Below, one piece after another: positions 1 to 10,380 of a DNA stretch of 64,000 bases. Each line of letters starts with the position of its first letter. Position 1 is the first letter of the stretch. The stretch spans positions 1,116,001 to 1,180,000 of the forward strand of contig JAOVFP010000001.1 of NCBI GenBank assembly GCA_025738555.1, in the 5' to 3' direction. Both the position numbers and the translations under genes were made by a program. Under the pieces are notes generated by a model that saw nothing but the letters and a program-made list of their open reading frames with translations, was not told the DNA's origin and did no database searches. This DNA is from Cyathus striatus. Lineage: Eukaryota; Basidiomycota; Agaricomycetes; Agaricales; Nidulariaceae.

Positions 1-392
1 AGCGAGCTTTCGGCCTGATCCAGAGACATCGATGGCATATCCGGGAGCATTCGCAGACCCAGTCAGGACAGCAGTCAAGTTCTAAACAACATAAGACTAG
101 TAATATCCGACACAAAAGAATATACACATACGTGAAAATTGGTTAGTGTATAAATCCCGCGAGCGGAACCGCAGTAAAGCTCTTGGTGAAATATAGGATC
201 CCAGGCCAGAGAAAGGACAGGAGAATGGATCGGGACGTAATAAAGTAGCTCCCCAGATAAGACGGAGTAAATATACACATATCCATCTCCACCACCGCTG
301 GCCAGATAGTGCCCATCAGGGGAGAATTTCAAAACTGTGATGGATCTGTTGTTGCCTCTGCGAGACCAGGCATTCACGTAGGTAGGATCCAT
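1..392 (-). CDS. WD40-repeat protein, N-terminal part (paralogue 1; runs off the window)
   Basis: First exon is 392-132, then a 50-bp intron (82-131, GT..AG), then exon 2 from 81 to the window edge. The ATG at 392 opens MDPTYVNAWSRR, the same start as paralogue 3 at 9281. The exon contains WD40 words such as KFSPDGHYLASGGGDG followed by HSPVLSLAWDP and LYCGSARGIYT, which is one beta-propeller blade and the start of the next. Exon 2 reads NLTAVLTGSANAPGYAIDV and aligns with the second exon of paralogue 3. WD40 propellers are protein-interaction scaffolds; nothing here shows a specific partner. A TATATAT run lies about 40 bp upstream of the ATG (near 426-435), as it does in paralogue 3. The rest of the gene is outside the window, so I cannot say whether it is intact. 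Family membership is clear; function is unknown. Confidence 0.65.
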
Positions 393-1072
393 AATTGTGC
401 AGATACGTGCTTCCAAACCACGCACACATATATACGAGAAAACTGCGAAAGATCGCCGATTGTCGCACCTGAATCGATTACTAAAATATTTCTCAAGTAG
501 AATAATTTAAATCACGAAGCAGCATTTGGACACTGTGATAATCCCCCAAGGAAGACCCCGAATACCAGAGAGTTTAGACCATGAGTTTACGAATAATTTC
601 CACCTCATGCTTCACCGTTTCTCTTTCAATAACCCCGGAAGTAAAACATGTTACTCCATGTTTATCTGTTGCGTGAGTCAGGTGCCGCGGCGTTATGGCA
701 TGGGCGGGCCTAAAATATACAAAGCAGAAGAGGAACTTCAGTGATGCAGATTGTCAAAAATCTTTTCAAGCCTTATTAATCATTTCTCGTAGTTTAATAC
801 TCAATTCTATGGCTTTAAGTCAATCTCTATTTGTAAAAGTATTATATTGAATCTCAATTTCTGTGATGTGCTTAACCAGCTCAAATGAACAAAAATAGAG
901 ATCAGCTCCGACGCTAAGAATTACAAAGTACACTAATTATCTACTGTACAATTCTTCGGGAAACACGATGGGCGTCCCATCTCTCTCAGCCGGAACGATT
1001 GCCTGTCGGCAACACATTAAAAACCTAACACGGTGTTCAGGAAAATATGCAAGCTGTAGCACGGTGTGAGAC
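393..1072. other. intergenic, no gene seen
   Basis: Upstream region of WD40 paralogue 1. Short open frames here show no fungal domain words and no plausible splice chains. I see nothing else of note. Confidence 0.4.
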
Positions 1073-1318
1073 CTACACGTTAACGGCCTTCTTTGCCACC
1101 AACTTCTGTTGTCTCGACCGGATACTGACATATGACCTTGTTGAGCCCATTTTGAGGACTAGTAAGTCACCATGCCAGACGGTGAGACCAGTCACTAGCT
1201 TTGCGGTGTAATTTCTGGTTGAAAAGTTACCCTTTCGGTATCGGTATATCACCCTGTAGGTGTGCCTCTTTGATCCATCTCGGATGTTCACAATTGTCAA
1301 CCGTACAGGGACGGTCAA
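1073..1318 (-). pseudogene. C-terminal fragment of an uncharacterised agaricomycete family
   Basis: The frame ends in the block GLTVWHGDLLVLKMGS, followed by a charged stretch and LVAKKAVNV before a stop. The gene fragment at 52.2-52.7 kb carries the same architecture (TGVWRGDIVVMRAG, then a short linker and a DEKLADFIVKR ending). The shared pattern is V-W-x-G-D-[IL]-[LV]-V, a spacer with an asparagine or serine strand, and a final AxxxV. I know this pattern from multicopy mushroom proteins of unknown function. No ATG starts the frame and I find no upstream exon, so it is probably a remnant. It could also be the last exon of a gene whose earlier exons are too divergent to spot. Confidence 0.3.
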
Positions 1319-2109
1319 ATAATTCGTTAGAACGACTTCAGCTGCGGGAAAAGCAGTATAAGGGTCGTCGGGCGAAAGGTGAAGTGGGATATCGACAGAT
1401 TGGGCGGTCCGAGGGTGAAAAGAAGGGTAATAGATGCCTTTGATGGTGAGCTAAATAAAATATTATTCACTCAGGCTCAATAAGTCGTATCATAAGGAGG
1501 CAAATACGAACCATGTTCAAGGTTTACTAGGATGAAGATGGGAAAACAGAAACGCAGAGTACAGCTGTCTCCTTCCCCATAAAAGCTCTTCGATATCGTA
1601 CCTCATTCCACATTAAACACACCTACTAGTGCGACTACTCTAGAGCACTTGAACGTGGATAGTCTTTTGGGGTACTCCATGAGGCCTGTCTTTGTCTTCA
1701 GATAACACCACTGTTTCACATTGCTTCATCAGCAGGGACTTCGATCGGTGGAACCCAAGGAGCCTGTTGAGAAGCCGAGAGATATAGAACAAAGGCGTAC
1801 GTTCGTCATAATTTCGGGTTCGGTGAGTGCTTGGTACCAAGCTTTTATGACCATATGATTACCTCTTGAGAGAAGTGAATCTAAAGCTACAATTAATTTG
1901 AATATCCACATTATAGTGCGAGATTCCTTTCGTAGATTCTGTCGGGATTATACTTAAATGAATTTTACTCGGTAGACCCGGACCGAGATGCTCTGGCCAC
2001 GCTGAAATATACCATTGAGTAAACATACGATAAATCGCAACAAACAGCGTTGATTGTTACCGGTGCTATGATCGAGCTCATGAAAATCCACCATATGCAC
2101 AAAAAACCT
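1319..2109. other. intergenic, no gene seen
   Basis: Only short, non-conserved open frames on both strands. No repeat or transposon end recognised. Confidence 0.35.
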
Positions 2110-2940
2110 TCTGATACACGTTGCATTCTCAAGTTTAAAACCAGGCATATAGCACGTATATTGTCTAATTGTGATCCGCTCCGATTAGCCCCAATAATGG
2201 GCTTAATGATAAAGCTCAGTATATACATCGAACTTATCACAGAAATCTAATCGAACATACGCATACTGCTAGTACCGGCATTTGCACGCTGAGCCGACCT
2301 CACTATACTACCCCATCAACTAGTCAACCAGGACTCTCCAGAACTTTAGGATCACAGGAACACCCACTATATCCCATCTGTTACTGTCAGTCAATCAGGA
2401 ACCTGATGAGATCAGTGATTGTCACTTGCTCCGAGAACTTAGAAGTTAGAAATGTGCTTTGATTCTTCGATACTATACCATGTACTAAGGGCTTCTGATA
2501 CACGTTGCATTTCAAATTAAAAAGCCCAGGCGTAAGTATCGCCGTACCGTAGCTATTGTATGGAAGGTTACGGATATGTATTGTCTGTCTGATTGTGATC
2601 CACTCCGATTAGCTTTTAGTAGCGGACGTATTGAATAGAACAAAGTATTCCATTGTAGCGTATATGAATTTCACACATTATCCAGGTATCTACCTAATAT
2701 TGTGTCGATGAATTGCACAGGACGTATACTTAACGGGTTACGGTACCGAAATTTGCAGAATTAACCGACCTATATCCCACCAGTAAGTCAATCACGAACC
2801 TGATCAGTATGGTTATGTGGCCTGCCCGAGTCTCGAGAATGCGGTTTGATTCTCGGTTAGTCAATCATGAACCATATGCTACCATATGCGCCTTACATAT
2901 GTAGAAGCACGCTTTGATTCTTTGATATGACAAGTGTGAA
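2110..2940. repeat. two degenerate tandem copies of a ~380-450 bp unit
   Basis: Landmarks recur in the same order. TTCTGATACACGTTGCAT occurs at about 2110 and 2491. GATTGTGATCC[GA]CTCCGATTAGC follows each. GTCAATCA[GC]GAACCTGAT occurs at about 2390 and 2788. GCTTTGATTCTT[CT]GATA occurs near 2457 and 2911. Spacing of 380-450 bp shows that the copies have diverged by indels. No coding potential is visible. Confidence 0.55.
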
Positions 2941-3362
2941 TGCTATTGTCATACAATATTCATAGTACTTAGCAATAGGTATCTTCTAAACTAACAGGAA
3001 ATTGTTGATTGATGGATGAACCTAGGCTCTATCGACGACTAACCAGTAGGCTTGTATTAAGACATTTGGGCCGTCTAAGTGAGATTCTGACCAGAACCAG
3101 CGATAGTGTAACAGCAGCCTCCGAAATATTTATTTCGTAGGTTTCCTCAGAGTTTTTCTATGATCTGCAGACATATTTTTTAGGTACATTTCTGCAAATG
3201 CGTCAATGGGCCATGATCGAGGATATTCTGAGAGAACAGGGTAGATTGCTTGAACCTAGGTACAGATTTATCAAAACAATAAGGAGATAATGTCGCTCAA
3301 CGCTTACGCTTTGTCAAAATAGAGCAATACTAGCTTCATCCTGGTTAATAAAAGAAACCCTT
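2941..3362. other. intergenic, no gene seen
   Basis: No supported gene. AT-rich spacer between the tandem repeat and the next minus-strand gene. Confidence 0.35.
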
Positions 3363-3896
3363 CTATCCAGGTACTTCAGAACGATTGCGTGAATGAAATC
3401 CTAATACAAGAATTGATTCAGAGACAAAACCTAGACGTGAAGTCATGCACACAGACCTGAACTTCCTTGTAAAAGTCTTGTCTCCATCCCAGCGTTTTCT
3501 TGAGTGACCACCCCCCGCCACTCGGATGTCCAAGAACACCGCTAGGTCGGTACAGTTTAGTGCGATCTTGTTGTCCAAGTTTGTTGACTTCATCAGGACT
3601 TGGCTGTTGCTCCAGGTTATCAAGCAGTTCACTGACCGGACGTTCAGTCCTTAGGGGTAAACCTGTCATACTCCTTGTACGTTGCAAACTGTTAATGATT
3701 GATAGCAAAGTTAAGAACCGACGTACCCTTGGAATCCTTTATCAGAGTCGCCCATCTCATCTCCAGGTTTAGTTTCATAGAAATTGAATAATTGCCTATT
3801 GGTAATTGTGCACTCCAGACCTGGGCTTGGTGTTTGCTCTGGAGAGAATTCTACGCGATTTGTCAATGGAGGAAAGTAAAGCTTTTCCATTGACAT
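3363..3896 (-). CDS. uncharacterised protein, probably 3'-truncated
   Basis: ATG at 3896 opens MSMEKLYFPPLTNRVEF. A short intron (about 3714-3676) joins exon 1 to an exon that ends in GGGWSLKKTLGWRQDFYKEVQ. That last block resembles the N-terminal part of a multicopy agaricomycete family, recalled by me as a Trp-rich helix followed by a Lys-rich domain. The gene at 50.8-51.7 kb looks like a member that still has the downstream domain. Here the downstream exons are missing: after KEVQ the reading frames close within about 60 codons. The protein is hydrophilic, with no membrane segment. Best read as a truncated copy; it could also be a short real gene. Function unknown. Confidence 0.4.
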
Positions 3897-4098
3897 TGAA
3901 AAGTAGAGTGGATGGCTTCTGTCTCGGAGTGCGATGTAGTGAGCTAAGTTGTGGCTGGGGAAGTTGGAAGGTCATGATTCAGCCTAGAAGATGTATCGAA
4001 GATACGAGATATGTCCATCACTTCCGAGTGTTGCACATGGTACTACCATGCTTTGATGCACCTGATCATTTATCAGAAACCGTGATATGTGTATTTTT

Positions 4099-5853
4099 CT
4101 AACTAATTCGATCTGCCTTCCGTTGCCTTCCTACTATCGTAGCGAATTCAATGGATACTTCTCTCAAATGCCCAGCCAACTCATGCGCTTCCTCTTCACG
4201 ACGCAGCTCATGCAGACCATAGTAGAACCAAAGAATTAACATCAACAAAAATGCCGGAACCATCCCCCACACAAAAAGAATAATCGTCTTTAGGAGAGCG
4301 ACACAATAGCTTACGCATGCGCGGAGGTACCCATCCTGACGGCGAGATATCGTCAATAAATTCAAAGCAAATGATTGATCGTTACCTTGGGGCTTTTCCA
4401 TATGATAATAGTGGGCCGTACATCTCCTGGTTCCGAGGATGCACTTGCTATATACTGGGAACCATGCTTAGGAGAACAGTACTGGTACCTGACGTCAGCA
4501 TATATTATAAAATAAGTATATATTTGTGACAAACCGCAACTGCTTGAACCGCCATTGGCACTTTATTATAAACTGTTAGTCTTTATAATTTCCACGCTTA
4601 CTAAGGACACATACAAAATCTGTCATGGGCTAAGGCAGACACTCTCTTCTTGGTTTGTAGGTCCCAAAGACAGACTTCTCCTGTATCGCTTCCACTTACG
4701 ATGTATCGATCGGATAAAGTGAAAGCCATCTGCACGACGAAGTTACGGTTCATGTGTAATTTCAGTTTTCCTGTCCAAGTAGGCCGATCAGCGAGGTCAT
4801 AGATATCAATTCCATCCACCAGATTCCAAATCAGTAACACTCTTGAGCTCTCAGACCAAGTCATGTTTCCTCTAAAATCAATGAATGGTCACTCTCAGTC
4901 ATTTATATTAGGGATTACTGTATGGTACACTCACATTCTCCTCTCCACTTTGTAACGCCATGATAATCGCTGTGGTTTCACCACGTCCCAAGAGACACTA
5001 TGGCCCATGTTAGCTACTAATACTAGTGGAAGATAGACTTGAAGACTTACATCTCCTTCGTATCCAAATATCCAACCATCACAGACTGACCATTATTGTA
5101 AAAGATAATAGATCGAGGTAAGCCTCTTCGATTATGAGGTATATCACAGGCTCCACTTGATCGAGATTGAAGCACGCGAGACGAGGGATCACCGAAAGCT
5201 TTGCGCCCATCATATGTGAGCAAACGAAATTTTGCTATATTTTATAAAATAAGATGATAGATCATTTATAATTATGCTCAGGGGAAACGGTCAACTTACC
5301 ATTGTTTTCGTCAGTGACAACCGACAGCAGACAGCATTTACCTCTTCCCACTACAGCCAATCGCGTATCTACTGAGTCCATATCTTCTATTGGGGTATCG
5401 AGCACTGTGATAGCACAGCAAAGTTCAAATGCTGACTAGTGAATAAGTCAGAAGGGTCAAAAGAAGTTACATAGGTATAAGTGAGTACCTGCTTTGTGCT
5501 TCGCCATAGTTTCAATGTGCCATCCGACCCGCCCGACACGAGAAATACTGTCCGAGAACGATGAGGATGTTTGATCCACAACATGCACACAACCTGCCCC
5601 TGCCTTGCGCTAATTCTTTGAATCTTCTTCCCGGAGTCGACATTCCAGAGCATAATATAACCATCATCCGCTGGATATCAATTAATGCAATTATAACGGT
5701 AATCCTAACATGAAATTGTTGTACATTACCTCTGCTGGCAAGGATATCTCCCTCAGGAGAGAATCGCAAGAAATTAACTGCCCGGAAATGCCCGTAACAA
5801 GTCAATGCATGATAATACTGAGGAGCCTCATTCACAGGTGTAACTTCCGACAT
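4099..5853 (-). CDS. WD40-repeat protein with C-terminal transmembrane helix (paralogue 2, complete)
   Basis: ATG at 5853 opens MSEVTPVNEAPQYYHALTCY. Introns of about 50-65 bp (for example 5671-5729 and about 5437-5488) join at least eight exons in frame to a stop at 4099. Blades run in order: FLRFSPEGDILASRADDGYIMLW; CMLWI...LVSGGSDGTLKLW; SAFELCCAITVLDT...LAVVGRGKCCLLSV; a middle exon ending in VMVGYLDTKEM; then IYDLADRP and DRYIVSGSDTGEVCLWDL; and IIIWKSPK. The last exon has one strongly hydrophobic stretch (VALLKTIILFVWGMVPAFLL) followed by a charged tail with EEEAHELAGHLREV. The predicted product is a cytosolic propeller anchored in a membrane by a single C-terminal helix. The exon order matches paralogues 1, 3, 4 and 5, which supports the model. 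Function is unknown. Confidence 0.7.
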
Positions 5854-5890
5854 AAGAGCTGCAAGGAATCAAATTTGAAGAACGTAGTCG

Positions 5891-5914
5891 GGTGAGAACC
5901 CGGGTACTCTCACC
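5891..5914. promoter_or_regulatory. 24-bp near-perfect palindrome upstream of WD40 paralogue 2
   Basis: Arms GGTGAGA (5891-5897) and TCTCACC (5908-5914) flank ACCCGGGT, itself a palindrome. It sits about 40 bp upstream of the ATG at 5853. It could be a binding site for a dimeric factor or a hairpin in the 5' leader. The position is direct observation; a regulatory role is inference. Confidence 0.3.
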
Positions 5915-6233
5915 TGCATCCTTTAACCAGTTTACAAATAACCTTCGACTCATCTTCGCCACTCATCTTGGAAACATGCGAAAACACGCATTTATTATCT
6001 AGGGCCTTGACCAAGGCAAGATGCTCCGGATGCGCATCTTTTCGTGCTCATGTAAAAAACGTGCCTACAGAAAGATACACCAGCCGAGACGAAAATGATC
6101 AATGATCTATGACTTCGAAACTGTTATGCATCAAGTTATCATTCAGTACTAAGTGTGTACAATAAAGGTCATTGAATTTGAACTCGATACGGTAAAGTTA
6201 ATCTTAATCTGTAGCTTTAAGTAAGCTCATAAA

Positions 6234-6965
6234 TTAGTTATGATTTAGGCAGACGGAATTAGGCCACCAACCTTGTCGAGCGGGTTGTCCTCGATAGCTA
6301 TATGTTTTGATCGTTTGCACAGTAACCCACCCAGGAACTCCATTCACAAGACTTAGGCGATATTTGGCCAATTTGGGATGCGGGTGCCCGGATCTCACGA
6401 CCTGCCAATTACGGGTTTCCTCCATCATCCATGCCTGTAACTCGCCTTTACCAAACGAGTGGAGATATATGTCCCCTGGGATTGCTGTGGTATTTGAATC
6501 TGGTAGAGGTGCTTCAATTCGAGAATTACCAGTGGATTCAAACCAGCCCAATGTTTCATGGATTCTGCGGATCTTGCGCTCTTTCCGGGATGAGGACGTG
6601 ATATATTCTTATCAACTTTCGGTAAGGCGATCGGGGGTGCGTATGGAGGTTCGCAGACTCACCAACGTCAGACCCGTGTCCTGGGGGTCTTATTACTCGG
6701 TAAGGAGTTTGTGACCGTAGACCGTTAACATGGGCAATGGAGTTATGCTCCGGCCCTGCGAAAGCAGCCCTCCGCAAAGCTCCCTCGAGATTATCCTCAG
6801 GTACTGGCGTCAAAGGTGAAGAAATATCATCCGAAGCTGGGTCTTGAACGATTGGGACATTAATCTGAGCATTATATGAGCCATTTAAATGTGATATTTA
6901 GTGATTGTATGCAACATATTTACCTGGAGCCGCTTAGCATGCTTGTTTCGTGTGGTTCTATCCAT
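6234..6965 (-). CDS. uncharacterised basic protein of ~200 residues
   Basis: ATG at 6965 opens MDRTTRNKHAKRLQ, a Lys/Arg-rich start. A GTAAAT...CTCAG intron leads into an exon with QDPASDDISSPLTPVPEDN and GPEHNSIAHVNGLRSQTPYR. A second intron (starting GTGAGT, ending GGAAAG) joins to ERKIRRIHETLGWFESTGN, then HSFGKGELQAWMMEETRNW and the block HPHPKLAKYRLSLVNGVPGW before the stop at 6234. All three exons join in frame, which is good evidence of a real gene. No membrane segment, no signal peptide. I do not recognise the domain. It lies between two WD40 paralogues in the same orientation, but spacing does not suggest a functional link. Confidence 0.5.
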
Positions 6966-7462
6966 CAGCGTGAAAGATTGACGGTGAATGGGTATCTCCT
7001 AATTCTTTCAATATTCTGACAGTGAAGTCGGCAACGATATAAATCAACGTACGTCTTGCTCAATAGCACATTTGCCTCTGTGAGAAATATGTGCACTGCT
7101 CTGCAACTCGAATAACACAGTAGTATTAACCATGACACGCAGAGAAGATGGGAGGATGGTGAACAAAAAGTGAATTTCTACAGATTGATTCCTACTTATA
7201 ACGAATTCCCGGATTGCACTGGAATTTAACAAAGGAAAGGTATAAATTATTATTATTAATAAGATGTTCAATCCCATTACTGTGGGCATGTGAGCAATGA
7301 GAGGATAGCATGGCTAGCATGGCGTGTCATGCACTTATGATTGCCAATCAAGTTGATATTTTTTGCGCGCCTCATTGTAGCCACGTCATGTTGGCTAGAA
7401 CTTGTTTAAACAGGAATAAGCGTACTATGTAGACAGCTTGTTTATGAGGGGTATAGCTACGT
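6966..7462. other. intergenic, no gene seen
   Basis: Spacer between WD40 paralogue 3 (3' side) and the start of the basic-protein gene. A hydrophobic open frame exists on the minus strand at 7044-7289 but shows no conserved words or splice partners. Confidence 0.35.
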
Positions 7463-9281
7463 CTAGTACAAGATATCCATCTCTCTATTTTCAGCTTTGA
7501 GCCACTCCAACGCACGGTCTCTCAGTTTTGTGGACAAATGATTAAGAAATTGTTGCATGTAACTCGAGAGCGACAAGTATCCGTAGTAGATATGAATCGA
7601 AGCCCAGTGGCCGAAATCTTTAGCATAACGCCATGTTGAAAATAGCGGATACAATTGCAAGTTTGTCAACTACCCTCAATAACATTAGTTAAATGGAGCA
7701 GGAATCCAACACACGTACTTACGCTAGTGGTATAGGAACGATAAAAAATGATTAAAATGACAGCTCCTATCATGATCACAAAGCCTCGTTGAGCTACTTC
7801 ATCATTGGTCAGAATCTTCGATGGGTGTTTGAAATCAAATCATCATAAATCTAAATCCTGATAAAACGTACACATGTAAGATTGACAACTTCTTCTATGC
7901 GTTCTCGCGCGCTTCTTTCTGTATGAGGAAGTCATTTAAAATCACTTAATTATGTATGATATAATGTTAACTTGCCAACTGCACCCTCCCATACATTAAC
8001 TTGCAGTATCTTATCAGCTGTTGCTGCGGCAATGATCTCTCGGTCTTCGATTTGAATGCACTGTTGAAGAGTGACGTCAATAATAAAACAAGGCAGTAAA
8101 AGACCTCTTACGGCTAAGGCTTTGACGAAGGCCCCTGGATATTGATAGCATTAGCGTTTTGAGTCGTGAAATGGATGTAGTATGTAAAGTAAATACTCGC
8201 CATTCTCCAATGTTTGTAGCACCGCTCCAGAGCGCACACTCCAAATGTTAATACGCCCATCGTGTGAGCCACATGCCACATGATGACCATTGTTTAGAAA
8301 TATGGCTGCGACGGGCTCGTTGCGTGATTTATTCGTCATGATATGGAACTTCTTCACAAATTGTAGTTTGTCGATTGAATAAACAGCCATCCCGCCTTCA
8401 AGGTGGGATATCAGTATATACTGACAATCCTGGGATAAAGACGAGTAGCCTCTATATTCAGAAGTATATTTTATTAAGGATATCGAAGGCAGTGGTAGAA
8501 ACGACAGTGAGGCTTACAAAAATCAGAAAGCTGGAGATATCCTCCATAGTTTCACATTTTCAGTCAGGTTCCAGCAGCTAATAAATAGATATTAGAATAA
8601 GATTTATTTATATAAAATTTAGATCAGTGTACACAATACCGTGATTAAGATACGTGACAATAAGTTTTGTATCATTGTTGATGAGATGAAGAGAGCGGCC
8701 ACGGATGCGAGTATCTTCATCGTCATCATTCTCCAGAGACCTTGCATCCGGTTTAGGGAGAATATTAGTCGTTGCGAAGTGCTCTGAAATAGGTCAGGTA
8801 CAACAAAAGTCAAAGTGGTCGAATACACACTACTAGTTAGCTTGGTGGCGATATGTATTTCAGGTCCGACTGCAAGGGCTACCAGCTGGCCAGATCTACT
8901 GACTTCGATAGAGTACCCAGGAGCATCCCGAAGTCCAGTCAGTATTTCAGAGCCAGGACTCTATAATTTGGTTCTACTGTGCGTCAAATTCAATGAACCA
9001 GAACGATATAAACATACATTGAAATCATTGATGTAGAAAGTTCCACGCAGACACCCGCAGTAAATTTTGCAGCGATGGGCCAGATCCCAAGCAAGTGATA
9101 TAACAGGTGAATGCATCTGAATGCGATGAAGAACATCTCCAGTGTTAACGCCGTAGATAATTACCAGTCCATCCTCACTACCGCTAGCCAAGTATTCCCC
9201 GGTTGGAGAGAATTTCAGAACATTGACCGAATCTTCATTATCTTTTCTGCGGGACCAGGTACTCAAGTAGGTGGGATCCAT
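7463..9281 (-). pseudogene. WD40-repeat protein with C-terminal transmembrane helix (paralogue 3, one in-frame stop)
   Basis: ATG at 9281 (MDPTYLSTWSRR), with another in-frame ATG at 9299. Exons read LKFSPTGEYLASGSEDGLV; GSEILTGLRDAPGYSI; LPKPDARSLENDDD plus RSLHLINNDTKLIVTYLNHG; CWNLTENVKLWRISPAF; GYSSLSQDCQYILISHLEGG; FLNNGHHVACGSHDGRINIW; then IIAAATADKILQVNVW. A hydrophobic exon (VIMIGAVILIIFYRSY region) precedes the last exon, which ends at 7463. After ISPAF there is a TGA (8523-8525). The homologous codon in paralogue 4 is CGA (Arg), so a C-to-T nonsense change is the simplest reading. Two introns seem to use GC donors (8135-8200 and 7919-7975). It may be a recent pseudogene, or the stop may be a sequence error. 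A TATA-like run sits about 45 bp upstream of the start. Confidence 0.6.
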
Positions 9282-9299
9282 CAGCAAGTGTGTTGGCAT

Positions 9300-10380
9300 T
9301 GCGTATCACACCCAAATGGTCGATTTAGCATATATATCCTGATGAGTCAACAACATGCATGAATCCGGAGGATCTCCTCGATTGCAAGGAGTTGCCGCGT
9401 CAGAGCATACGTGATTACCAAGATAGATGTGACATTAAATGTGAGCAATCAGAGTTCTTCGTTAGCGGTCTTGAACTTTACAATCAGAACGTCAAATCAA
9501 GATATCAACTCCTTGCAAACAGGAGACATGTGCCCCGGTGAAGCATGACCCCCTCATGTCCTTATCTTTCACCTTGTCTGGGTGTCACCGTACCGCATGA
9601 AGAAATCCTCGTGCGCCTTCCTTAGCGGCATGTGTTAACTTGTGCAAGATAGATGGGTTTTTTTTTTTTTTCAGTATTCTTCTTTCCATTTCAGACAGCA
9701 TCTTCCAAGTGGTCGGCTTGTGTCCCGTAGCCTGTCTATAGAAAGGCCAGGCAACCATTACTGAGTTAGGTATCTGAGGATTGTCCTTGACCAACGTGTA
9801 TGTTTTTTCGATCATAATTACTCATCATGCTAATAATTTACGGTGCCAATAATTAGAGATCTTAGATTGAAAATGGCTGACTTGACATAACAAAGGAATT
9901 AGAGACGAAGATGCTAGGAAAACGAAACCCCCCGTAACCTCGAAATTCTCCCACTATCAGCGACCGTAAGTAAATCTCACAAAATCCTTTGAAGTAAATC
10001 ACGACGATATATAGTAAAGTGCACTAGCAGTGCTAACATGGATGAAGATATTGACATGGATACCGGACGGAGTAACACTGCAGCTATAGTAACTCCGGGT
10101 AGTAAAAGCATGGTACAAGATGTGTGTAGAACATGTCCTATATCATTTATGCATAAATTTAGTTGAGCGACTACCATCGCATTGGTCATATCCAGCCGGT
10201 CGATGTTGATGAAGATCCGGGAATTTCAAATGATACGGTGCGTAGAGCCAAACATAGGGCGTTCTTAGGCTCACGAGTTTTTTTTCTTTGAAGTACGAGC
10301 CAGGTGAAAAACGCCACATCAACAGCATATCCCATCCAAATGATACCGAACACACAATAAAGGGGCTTCGCTCACACGAG
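9300..10380. other. intergenic; one short open frame of doubtful status
   Basis: A minus-strand frame at 9585-9815 (starts MIEKTYTLVKDNPQIPNSV) has protein-like composition but runs through a T13-type homopolymer on the plus strand (about 9658-9672) and has no recognised family. Otherwise I see no gene. Confidence 0.3.

Noticed and set aside
9585..9815. 76-codon minus-strand ATG frame
   Set aside because: Protein-like at the start but passes through a homopolymer run and lacks family or splice evidence; left as doubtful.
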